64,000 nucleotides of DNA from Trichaptum fuscoviolaceum (taxonomy: Eukaryota; Basidiomycota; Agaricomycetes; Hymenochaetales; Trichaptaceae), in the NCBI GenBank assembly GCA_910574455.1, contig CAJSYZ010000006.1:1838156-1902155 (forward strand), in the 5' to 3' direction. The notes below the pieces were generated by a model, which did not search any database, was not told the origin of the DNA, and saw nothing but the letters and a program-made list of their open reading frames with translations. Shown here piece after piece: positions 36,540-46,284 of this stretch (position 1 is its first letter; every line of letters begins with the position of its first letter). Made by a program: the position numbers and the translations under genes.

Positions 36540-39500
36540 ATGCCAGCGACACGGAAAAAGCACGATCCCTTTCATTTTCCACCAACTATTCGATGCACCT
36601 TGCCCGGCTGTAGTAGGACGTTCAAGAGTCAATCTGGAAGAACAAGACATGAATATTCAGCTCATCCGACGACGTCATTCATGGCAAGTTCTACTGCCAG
36701 TGGTAGTGGTCATGACTATGATTCTTCACCCATTCCAAGTCGACCCACACGAGCTCCAACTTTTCAAGTTCTCCCTAGGTTGTCTGAACTTCCAACAGAA
36801 AGTCATCTTGAGAGTGGCTCTGACTCCTACGATTACGATATCTCCATGCTTACACAAGATATCTCGATGCTCAGTATAGTAGGCCGAGACGAACTGCTTC
36901 GAGACCTACTAGTAGGCGGACCTGATTCTCAGTCACATTCTGTCATTGGAAGTGATGACCGTAGCACGTCCTCTGAAGACTTGGACTTAGACATTGGAGA
37001 TCATGAGGAGAGCGGGGATAACTTGAAGGTGTATCACAGATACTTGAATGGTGCGTGCCATGTTTATTGTCCTCGGTTTACTGTAGTACTCTGACACCAG
37101 ACACCGTGCAGCCACTCCATGCGATGCAGAAGGAACCTTCTTAAAAGACGAAGAACCCCCCGTTCCTCAAACAAACCTACATCAAATGATTGGTTTCCCT
37201 ATTCGTGCCGAGCAGATTTCGAGCTCGCAGATTTTCTCTATCGAGAAGAGCAAATGTCTGCTGGTAACATAACGAAGCTTCTTGGAATCATGAAGGCATA
37301 TCAGCTAATCCACCTCGCGGATAATGCGAAATCTGGCGGATATTCTGATTTCGACGCGACAGAGCCTGACGAGGACTCGGATTTGGATATTACTAGTACG
37401 CTGCTCGATGGAGATGCACAGAAGTTGTACAATGTCATTGACGCTACGAGAGTTGGTGATGTGCCTTGGAAATCCTTCAGTAACTTCTATACGAATGACA
37501 ATGGCCAAAAGGCAACAAACGAGAACTCCGAGTCATGGAAGAGGAAAGAGTATGATGTATGGTATCGGGATCCTTTGGAAGTGATCCGTAATTTGGTGGA
37601 TAATCCGGCTTTGGAAAGCGAATTCGACTGTGTTCCATTTCGTGAATATCAGCCAAAGGAGGACTCTGATGCCAGTGACAACAAAGAACGAGTGTTCAGA
37701 AATTACATGTCCGGAAATTTTGCTTGGGAACAGGCTGTAGGTCATGACTCATGAACTCGCAGGAAACATACTGATTATCCTTGACTTAGAATAAGATCTA
37801 CGCCGAAGATAAAGCAGTCCATGGATCTATGTTTGTCCCGGTAATCTTAGGGAGCGACAAGACAACAGTCTCTGTCGGAACTGGAAACAACGAATACTAT
37901 CCGTTATATCTCTCCATCGGGAATATATCTAACAAGGCCCGGCGGTCACAGAAATTGAATACAGTCCAGCTTATAGCATTTCTAGCAATACCAAAGAGTG
38001 TGTACCATACCATAATATTTGATTAGTTCTGACACATTTTGCAGCTGAGCGGCAATACGAAAAGTCGGATGAATTCCGCCGCTTTCGACATCAAGTCTTT
38101 CATTCATCTATATCGAGAATCTTGAGACCACTGAAGAGCGCAATGTCCATGAACAAAGAGCGAACCATTCTCCGGTGCCCTGATGGTCACTTTCGTAGGT
38201 CGATTCTCGGACTCGGCTCGTATATAGCCGATTATCCGGAACAGGTGAGTCTATGCGCAATATGCACAGGATGGTGCTGCAAGTAAGTACCGTCCTTCCC
38301 CAACATCGCATCCGAGCCCGAGAAAATGGCTTAATGTGTCTTTATAGATGCACAGCACCTCACAAGAACCTAGATAATCCGGAATTCTTTACAAATCCTC
38401 GAACAAAAGAGCTGCACGAACGATTGATAGAACAAGTCGATGATAACAGCATAAGTAGAGCAACAATTCGTAAAGAGTATGGGTTCCACCAAGATATTGT
38501 GGTAAGGGTTCCGAATTCTCCATTGGATGTGCACTTACCACAACGATAACCCGTAGCCCTTCACCAATGACTTCCCGCGTGCAGATATATGCGATCTCAT
38601 TTCTCCGGACCTTCTGCACCAAATCATCAAAGGCGTGTTCAAGGATCATCTTGTCGAGTGGATATGCCAGAGCTTGACCACAACAGAGCTGGATATTGTG
38701 GATAAAAGGTGCTATTCTCTTACAAGTAGAATAATATGAGTCTCAGTGCTAACTTTCGCATAGAATCAGAGTCGCTGCTCCTTTTCCTGGTCTTCGCAGA
38801 TTTCCCGAAGGTCGAGGCTTCAAGCAATGGACAGGTAATGATTCAAAGGCACTTATGAAAGTATATGGTCTTTTCATCTCGTTCGACGCGGTGGTTTGCT
38901 GATATTTGATGCAATCCGCTTAGGTATATCTTCCGGCTATTGTGGGCATTGTGCACGATGATATAATTCACGCATTGAGTGCATTTCTGGACTTCTGTTA
39001 CCTTGTGCGTCGGTACACGATAACAGCCTCGACTCTTGATCAGATCAAAGCCTCTCTGGATCACTTTCATCAATATCGGCAAATATTCATAGCGAAGGGC
39101 ATCCGGGATAACTTTTCGCTGCCACGACAACATGCCATGACCCATTATCCTACAATGATCCCTCTCTTTGCTGCACCTAGCGGGTTGTGTTCATCTATAA
39201 CAGAAAACAAACACATCTACGCGGTCAAGCAGACATGGCGACGTTCAAACAAAAATGATCCTTTGGGTCAGATGATTACAGCGAACCAACGACTCAGCAA
39301 ACTTATTGCGTCGAGGGCAGACTTCAAAAGGCGTGGACTGCTGGACGATACGCTGGCTGAGGCTACGTGGAAAGCCTTGCGAGACGTTTTGCGGAAAAAT
39401 ATATCAGAGACGGTCACGGATGACACTGAGAGGACCCGTAATCAAAGAGAGGAAATGCAACATCATGGCGTACTATTTGTAGGTGCAGCCAATGATACAG

Positions 39501-40533
39501 AGGACTTCTTCGATGATATTGCGGCCAATCAAGAGCCAAATGAAATTGCAGATCTGGACGATTCGGAAGGTTTAGCGGATGGGCCACAGCGTGGTGCGGT
39601 TCATGGCAGAGGATTTGCTGAATGCCAGTTCCACTTGGGTGGCAGAAATGACCCTTTGAGCTTAATGCTAATGGCTTCGAGACAGCGTCAGTAACACGTC
39701 TTTCTGATGCTGCACATCTAACTTCCTTGTTGTCGTCCACACAGAGTCCAGCAAGGTGTACCCTAAACAGCTCAGCGCTCTTGCGGCAAAAAAAGGCCAT
39801 CCAGAGCTCCGACAGCTCCGACAACTCATAAAAAAATACTTATTCAACAAGTACGAAAGGTGCAACCACAACTCCGATTCAGAGTGCTCTGCTGGCATGG
39901 CCGAATCGGACTACAACAGATTTGAACACTTTGAACTGGATATGAGCAATGACTTTTCAGTTTTCCATTCGGCCACCGCTTTCTTTGCCTACCGTGGTGA
40001 ATCGATTCCCATAGAACAAGCAATGAGGGAAGTGATTAGGTCTAGCCCCTCTTGGCGTGGAAAACCTCGACGAGATGCAGTTCTTGTTCGAGTTAGCTCC
40101 GGCAAAAAGGGATTTGCAGGAATGAGAGTTGCCCGTGTTATGCTTCTATTTTCCTTCACCGACAAAGTGGAACGTCACGAATGTGCTCTCGTCCAGTTTT
40201 ACAAATGCGTTGGAGACTCGCCTGACCCAAAAACAAGTATGTGGATAGTCGAACCAGAGTACGAGTTCACGACCCCTACCTCTCAATCTGTCGCAAGTGG
40301 TCCTCAACAGAGTGCCAGTGGCAGAGCCACCTACCGCTCTAAAGAGTTCGAAGTTTACCGTGATAGCTCTAGGGGATATCTTTCGGTTAGCTCACCTCCT
40401 TGGGGTCCCGAAGGGTGATGAATCTCCTCCGAAATCATTGGAACCGGAAGGCTCCTTGGACTTTTACGATAAGTTTTATGTTAACAGATTCGCTGATATG
40501 CACATGCATGAAACATTATACGAAGCCAGATAA
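36540..40533 (+). pseudogene. Plavaka-type transposase, two frameshifts
   Basis: Starts MPATRKKHDPF with a C2H2 finger (CTLPGCSRTFKSQSGRTRHE...H). The core follows the Plavaka family: DWFPYSCRADFELADFLYRE, DVPWKSFSNFY, FVPVILGSDKTTVSVGTG, CPDGHFRRSILGLG, LISPDLLHQIIKGVFKDHL, GLRRFPEGRGFKQWTGNDS and SLPRQHAMTHY. SSITENKHIYAVKQTWRRS and FVNRFADMHMHE-like ends close it. Likely catalytic acids are Asp in GSDKT, Asp in SPDLLH and Glu in TENKH (inference). Introns of about 45-60 bases lie throughout (first 37051-37111). Two breaks: a C6 run at 37156-37161 where C7 would restore frame, and a shift between about 40297 and 40345 beside a CAGTGCCAGTGGCAG-like insertion. This copy is probably inactive unless the first is a sequence error. 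Confidence 0.8.
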
Positions 40534-41340
40534 CTTGAATAGAGTTAAATCCTATTTCTAGGCGTTAGCATGCCTGTGAGTATGTTGGCATATATGACTA
40601 TATAATTTGTACCTTGAGAGAGCACGGCAAGGGCATGTCAAATATGATTTCAATGATTAGTATTCAAGTTGTGATGAGGTCATGGCGGTGTACCCTCCAA
40701 AATCCGAACTTGAAGTTATCCTTGACGAGGAGTCGGCGTTAGAAAACACTGGCAGTGGCACGCCGAGTCCGACTCCGAGTCGGGTTGGCACAGTACCACT
40801 GGCAGTGGCACCATGACTAATTTGATTTGATGTAATTATTCCATTATAGTGACCGCAGGCCCTTAAGTAGGGCCTATCATGATGATGGCGCACTTAGAAT
40901 ACATTGTAATTTAACACTACTGTAACTTGAATGTAATTGTAGAACTTGAAAGCGCAGAATAATTTTAACAAACAAGAAAAAGTGCAAAGGGTATGATCAG
41001 ATTGAGATATGCCGAATGACGGTATTGTGAGGCGAAGTGTTGCTTGAAAGACTCTCAGAGGGGAGTGCATACAGTTACAGGAATTGTTCAAGTGTTGATA
41101 CAATATGTTGGTGATGGTTTTTATACAGTGCTCCGAGTCCGAGTCGATGGGGGGAACCGCTTTCGAGAATCCGAGAATCCGAGTCGGAGGCGTTCCGAGT
41201 GTATACTATTAGTAAATAAACTGATAGTACTAGTCGTAGTAAAAAACGGGCCGAGCTTTCAAATTGCCGGCACTCCGAGTCAGGCTCAGGCTCACGCAAT
41301 TCCGGAACTTGAACACAGTGCCCTTCCTTTGAGCGGGAGA
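40534..41340. other. Palindrome-rich spacer after the transposase
   Basis: Contains two CACTGGCAGTG (40747-40757, 40797-40807) and GACTCCGAGTC (40771-40781), then further GAGTCGGA/CCGAGTC words at 41125-41200 and a TAGTACTAGTCG. No gene. The right end of the Plavaka-type element may lie here. Confidence 0.5.
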
Positions 41341-41379
41341 GAGAGAAAAAGCGAGGAATAAGTAGAAAAAGCCGGGTTC

Positions 41380-42030
41380 ATTGAGTCGCGATGGCCGGGA
41401 ACAGGTGGGGAAAGCGTTGTCCTTGATGTAGTGCAGGACTAGGTCATGCCTGGTACCCTTGCCCAGGGTTGATCTCAATGTGAAGGGTTTATTTTTGAGT
41501 GACGTTTGGAGTGCTCCGAGTCGGCGGGTGTCTGCGTACACACTGGCAATCGACACTGGCACGTGAAGAGATAATGGGAGACCGGATCCGGAACTTGGCA
41601 ATTGAAACAGAGAGGAGAGTCAGTGCACAATATGCGGGCCAAGTGAGTATTGAGTGGTGTGTATCCCGTCCGGAGTTGTGTGATGATCACACACTCGTTC
41701 CGGCTCCGATCCTTGCAGATTCTGCGAACTGCCCGAGACGGTGCAGTGAGGTCAACGGCGCGCAGTTTCTTCCCACTCTTCAATCTGATCCACTCCGTCT
41801 TCCAGCGCAAGGAGGATTGGAGTTTCCGGTCTGCAACATCGGGATGCTTCAGGCGTCCAACCTATCTCGAGTCGGAGAATTGTGCCGCGATTTCGGCTTT
41901 CGCATCCACTCAGGCTTGTTCGCCGTTCGCGGCCATGTCTTCGTGGCTCGGTACCCAGTGAATAGTGATTGCCAGAGTGGTTCATTGCTCAGGCTGCCGA
42001 AGTCGCTGGATTTCTGCCCAGAACGTTCTG
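41380..42030 (-). mobile_element. LINE (non-LTR retrotransposon) 3' fragment
   Basis: One minus-strand frame shows the RNase H end (ITIHWVPSHEDMAANGEQA, then DAKAEIAAQFSDS). Downstream is the typical C-terminal block QLRTGYTPLNTHLARI with a CCHC zinc site (CFNC...H....C), then HDLVLHYIKDN in another frame. Two in-frame stops, TGA 41910-41912 and TAG 41862-41864, show decay. The reverse transcriptase part is absent, as in a 5'-truncated insertion. Confidence 0.75.
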
Positions 42031-42084
42031 AGTAAGTGCTGGCCCGGTTGTGCTTTGGGTGTGTGGATGACTTGAAGGCCAGGC

Positions 42085-42246
42085 GACTTTCCTTATATGT
42101 CTCACTGGCAGTGCTGTGGCGGCGTGTCTACTACACGCAGACATACTACTTACTCAGCCTACTAGTAGTAGCCTGGTCTGGGTACGTTACGAAAATAGCT
42201 AATAGTACTAGTACCGCAGCCACTCAGGCTGCAACTACTCTATAAA
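42085..42246 (+). promoter_or_regulatory. Palindrome-rich promoter of protease copy A
   Basis: CACTGGCAGTG (42103-42113), CTACTAGTAG (42159-42168), TAGTACTAGTAC and CACTCAGGCTG lead straight into a TATAAA at 42241-42246. The same order of elements precedes copies B, C and D. Confidence 0.55.
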
Positions 42247-43805
42247 GTATGACTTGAAGAAGCTTCAATGCCAGGTCCTCGCCCTTTGCCCTCCTCGTCC
42301 TCGCTCATTCATCTGAAAAGTAGTATGTCCTTTCCTCCCGTGTCACTATCCTTCCCGCATTCAACTATTGTCTGCTCTCCCATTCCCCTTATTATTACTG
42401 ACTGTCTCTTGCAGCTTTTATTCACAATACGATGAATCCGGGCAACCGAGACCGGATGAAGCGTCCGAGTCGTCCCGGCGGCTCACTGGCACAGCAAGTC
42501 AATGCCAGCCTCAGGCTGCCAAGTGGCAGCTCTTTGAATTTGGAAGTGAGTTATGTCTTGGCGTCTTATACTACAATTTCAAATTTGTTATCTCACATCC
42601 AACTTGGACTTGAAGTCATCGCCGGTGGGCCGGGCTCAGGTACTAGTATGTACTGCTGTTTAATTGAAATTTTCACCATGCTGAATGTCACCGATCCCCC
42701 ATTTACCTCAATTAGCCATTTAGAAGGCCAGTGGCGACACTGAACTCCGAGTCGAGTTTTTATACCTGTCAGTATTATATCGGGATTCGGTCCAACCCTC
42801 CTCTGGTTGGCAGATCGAACCATGATCGGCGGCGAAAAGAGGACCATCAACATCGGGGAAAAGAAAAGTTCTTGAACGTCCTCGACAACGACTGCCCTCT
42901 GATCGGGCAATGGCCCGTTTTGCTACCTATATTTGAAGACGCTTTTGATCGCTTTCACGTCAGGCATACCGTGACATGCATAGATATATGCAAGATTGGA
43001 TATCATAAAGACGGGAAGGGGGAAGACGGGAGGTCAGATCCTGTTGTCGTGTGGATTGGAGTAATACCGTCCGAGTTGGAGGTGCTTATGCCCTCCGACT
43101 ACGAGAGGCCTGTTGGTGATGTTTATTGTGAATGCGCCGACGCGATTAGAAGCTCCATTCGCAAGCGCTGGACATTCAAGTTATCAGGGCGGTTCGAGGT
43201 AGAATTTCGCGAGGCCATAGAATTTCGTCATGTCGACACCGACGAACAAGCTGATCATGATGCAGACCCCCTGGTCTATATGGCTATAAACCAAATCCCA
43301 CCTGAGACGTATGTCCCTGTACCTGATGTTGAACGACCGAATCCCGAACCTCAACCGAACGCTGCACCTCTCAGGGAAGTGGATGACGAAGTTTGGGGTC
43401 AGCTCGTCCTCATGCTGCCACCCGTTCCTGACCCCTCACAATCTGATCTGGGATCATTCATGCAACGGATGTTGCACAAGGTCCAGACCACTGTCTCACA
43501 CGCTATATCGGTGCAACCAGGCGTTGCTGTCAGCCCCCGAGGAAAGCGATCGTACGGAACTCTGGGACTTGTTGTGCAGATTCCAGTTCAGTCGGAAGGA
43601 CAGGAAGCCAGGCTTCTATCGCACTTCATAACGTGTCGTCATGTATTGCTTCCAGACACCATCTCACATATCGACAATAGAGTCGAGAACGCCACCGCCT
43701 ACAACTTGAAACGCGTGCAAATTGCACCTACGATCCACTACGATTATATTTACAAATCGTACCTGAGTTCGGTGGAGGAGGAACTTCTAGAGAAATTGTT
43801 ACGCC

Positions 43806-43813
43806 ATGCACAG
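43806..43813. repeat. 8-bp target site duplication (left)
   Basis: ATGCACAG, repeated directly at 44355-44362 on the other side of the MITE. An 8-bp duplication is the hallmark of hAT transposition. Confidence 0.9.
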
Positions 43814-44354
43814 TAAGGTGTGACATGGGTCTGACCCGACCCGACCCGTATCCGTCCACCGGGTTTGGAGGAAAAATAAGGGAGACCCGGACCCGACCCG
43901 GGTCTGGCTTCATGGGTGCGGGTCGGGTTTGGGTGTGGGTCGGGTTAATCACGGGTCTGACCCGGGTTGTAACATAAGGTCAATAAAGCTAATGTTCCCA
44001 CAAAATTATTGCCGTATAAAGCAATTTGTTTTCTGTTTACTCGTTTTACCCATACCCACTGTCCCCAATGTCACTTATTTTAGCTTTGGTAGCTCTAGTA
44101 AACCGTATTTATGAATGTTCTCTGATAACAAGAGGACTTTCTGAGGAATTACGGGTAAAAATAACATGTTATGTAAGGTAAATCTATTATAATGGGTGAC
44201 CCAGGTTTGACCCACTTTGATAAACCCCTGACCCGAACCCGACCCGGGTTTAATATCGTGGGTGCACCCAGACCCATAACACCCGAACCCGTGACAGACC
44301 TGCGGGTCGGATACACGGGTAACCCGGGTTTGCCTATACCCATGTCACACCTTA
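43814..44354. mobile_element. hAT-type MITE, 541 bp
   Basis: Ends are perfect 17-bp inverted repeats (TAAGGTGTGACATGGGT). Both subterminal regions are full of ACCCG/GGGTC units in opposite sense, such as GACCCGACCCGACCCG and ACCCGAACCCGACCCGGG. The centre is AT-rich and has no transposase. The 8-bp target duplications and terminal style point to a non-autonomous hAT element. It sits inside the protease exon of copy A. Confidence 0.92.
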
Positions 44355-44362
44355 ATGCACAG
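44355..44362. repeat. 8-bp target site duplication (right)
   Basis: ATGCACAG, identical to 43806-43813. Confidence 0.9.
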
Positions 44363-45449
44363 ACCCGGGTTGACTACGTACAGGCTATAGCAGACGTGCG
44401 ACAAGTAAGGAGCGAACTGAACAACTTCAAAACTCAGCTTCAGACATGGCATGCGGATACTAGTGACAACTCAAACACCCTGGTCATCGGCGCAGTAGTC
44501 TATTCGCCTTCACCAAGGCGCGAGAACTACCGGAGCATGTACGACCGCGATATTGCTGTCGTCCAGCTGTGCCATACCGTAATGGCTAACACAGTGGTCC
44601 CATACTATAACGTTTTGAACTTCGGTATCTACGCGCAGGACAACACTATTTTGAACAGGATACGAACATTTTTCAATGAGCAACATGAGTTATATCCCGA
44701 AAATAACTCGTTGCCTATCAGGGCCGATATCATCCCGAGCGCTGAGATGAATGTTTCGATCCCAGTTATAAAAGCTGGTGCTTCCACCGGTGTGACAGTC
44801 GGCATGGCCAACCCTATGGAGGCAATCTCCTTCGTCCGCGTCAATGTGTGCTATCGCAACAACCGTCCCACATACATTCTCACGTATGACCAACACCTGT
44901 ACTGGACCGTGTATTCGCCGCTATCGGACGTCTTCTCGACAGCAGGTGATTCTGGAGCTGTCGTCGCTGACTTACGAGGACGGTGGGGAGGTCTCGTCGC
45001 ATCTGGGGTCGGGGTTGATGAAGATCGACTCGACATAACATATACAATCCCTGCTTTCGCAATCCTCGAGCAACTCTATAATGAGGCTGAATTCCCCAGA
45101 ATTATAATACCTCAGGCTCAGGCTGACACTGACCCGGACTTGGACCCGCAGCCTTGAAGTTGACAGCGAGAGCAAGTCCGAATCGACATTGCCTATCTAT
45201 TTTTTCCCCTTCACTTGTCCATCTCTCCACTAGCATACTGGTTTTGTTGGTTTTATTGCGTGCCCTTACTTAGTAGTTGCAAATTGTGATACAAAAATAT
45301 CATGATGTTCCAAAGCTGTTACAACTTCAATCTTGCAGATCAAACCTTGAAATGGGTAAAGTTCTAGTTCAAGTAGAGCTCCAATTGTTGAACGTAAAGT
45401 CAGATTGGGCATAGTGACTTATAACGTGAACTTGAAGGCATCTAAATCG

Positions 45450-45454
45450 TACTC
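45450..45454. repeat. 5-bp target duplication, left side of LTR element
   Basis: TACTC, matched by TACTC at 52186-52190. Confidence 0.85.
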
Positions 45455-46284
45455 TGTTACGACCGTCGGGAATTGTAGCGGGAAACAGTTTCGGGAAACT
45501 GGAATTCGCGACAAGAACCCGCGTTCGGGAATCTGGATTCGCGACTGGGAACGAGCGTGGGAATTCAGGCGGGAAACGCGCGGGATTCTCTCCAGGCGCG
45601 TCGCGGGATTCTCAAGGCCAGCTAGGACTCTTCACTGCTTTGAACGTCAAGTAAGCGGATCCCTAAGGAAGCACTCCACAAGTAAGTATTGCGCAACTAA
45701 CTACACAGGAGAAAAGAGAGAGATCGCACCTAAGGAAGCACTCCACAAGAGGTCAAAAGTGGGGTGCTCCTTACGATGCCTACAGCTATTTATCTACTTC
45801 GTAAAGACTGTATAGTTAATCTACGCTAAGTGTCCTTGCGCAATGCGCACCTATCTACTACAAACGATACATGCTACGACCGCACTGCTAGGCATGTCTA
45901 TCCCGTCTCTCCAGATGGCTACGGCCTGTCCGTGGACGTCAGCGTCCGGTCCGGGGCCGCGACTAGCCAGACTAGGTATGCCAGACTGTTGCAGGTCGTC
46001 ACCTTGAGGTACTAACGGATTAATGAGCGTATGTTGATAAGTGAATGTACGTGTGCCGTGGCGGGTCGTCGTAACTGAATGTGTGTATGCGTGCATGGTG
46101 GTCGGGACGGTGGTGCGGGATAGGTCACGTGAGCGGGGGATCTTGCGGGGGATCGTGCGAGTCGGGAAAGGGGTTTCGCGCGGGGAATCCAATGGCGGGA
46201 TTCTCCCCGCGGGATTGTCTGCTCATGTCGGGATCCTTGGCGGGAAAGTGCGGGAAATGAGAAAAGGGGCCTGGGATCTCGACA
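45455..46284 (-). repeat. 3' LTR (830 bp)
   Basis: Begins TGTTACG and ends CGACA as written on the plus strand (TG...CA in both senses). It matches the other LTR at a constant offset of 5901 with no difference that I could see. The end of pol lies inside it. Confidence 0.95.

Larger units (their letters stand above)
31982..40533. mobile_element. Plavaka-type DNA transposon (two divergent genes), ends not defined
   Basis: The plus-strand gene is a recognisable Plavaka transposase. A minus-strand partner starts 247 bases away in the opposite direction. This arrangement, and the Lys/Glu-rich 'MSTRRQTRAK' start of the partner, recalls what I remember of agaricomycete Plavaka/KDZ-like elements, so I treat both as one element. 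Terminal inverted repeats could not be fixed, because the flanks are full of short palindromes that pair with each other everywhere. Confidence 0.6.
42432..45157 (+). pseudogene. PVVVWIGV / trypsin-like protease gene, copy A, split by a MITE
   Basis: A short first exon (MNPGNRDRMKRPSRPGGSLA, ending LNLE before GTGAGT) resembles that of copy C. The main exon begins near 42731. Its N-terminal domain is HTVTCIDICKIGYHKDGKG, DPVVVWIGVIPSELEVLMPS, followed by an acidic linker. The protease domain has His in FITCRHVLL (codon 43640), Asp in YDRDIAVVQL (44549) and Ser in TAGDSGAVV (44951), with VIKAGASTGVTVG between them. All three catalytic residues of the S1 fold are present. The reading frame stops at TAA 43814-43816, which is the first triplet of an inserted 541-bp element. 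Beyond the element the frame resumes exactly (LLRHAQ, then TRVDYV). The related PVVLWIGV proteins are numerous in agaricomycetes; their role is unknown to me. Confidence 0.75.

Noticed and set aside
35105..40816. Terminal inverted repeats of the Plavaka-type element based on GACTAAT / ATTAGTC near CACTGGCAGTG words
   Set aside because: The same words occur at many places in both orientations, so matching ends by them is not specific.
45830..46192. Two small open frames in each LTR (61 and 113 residues)
   Set aside because: Present in both LTRs simply because the LTRs match. No domain, and they overlap on opposite strands.
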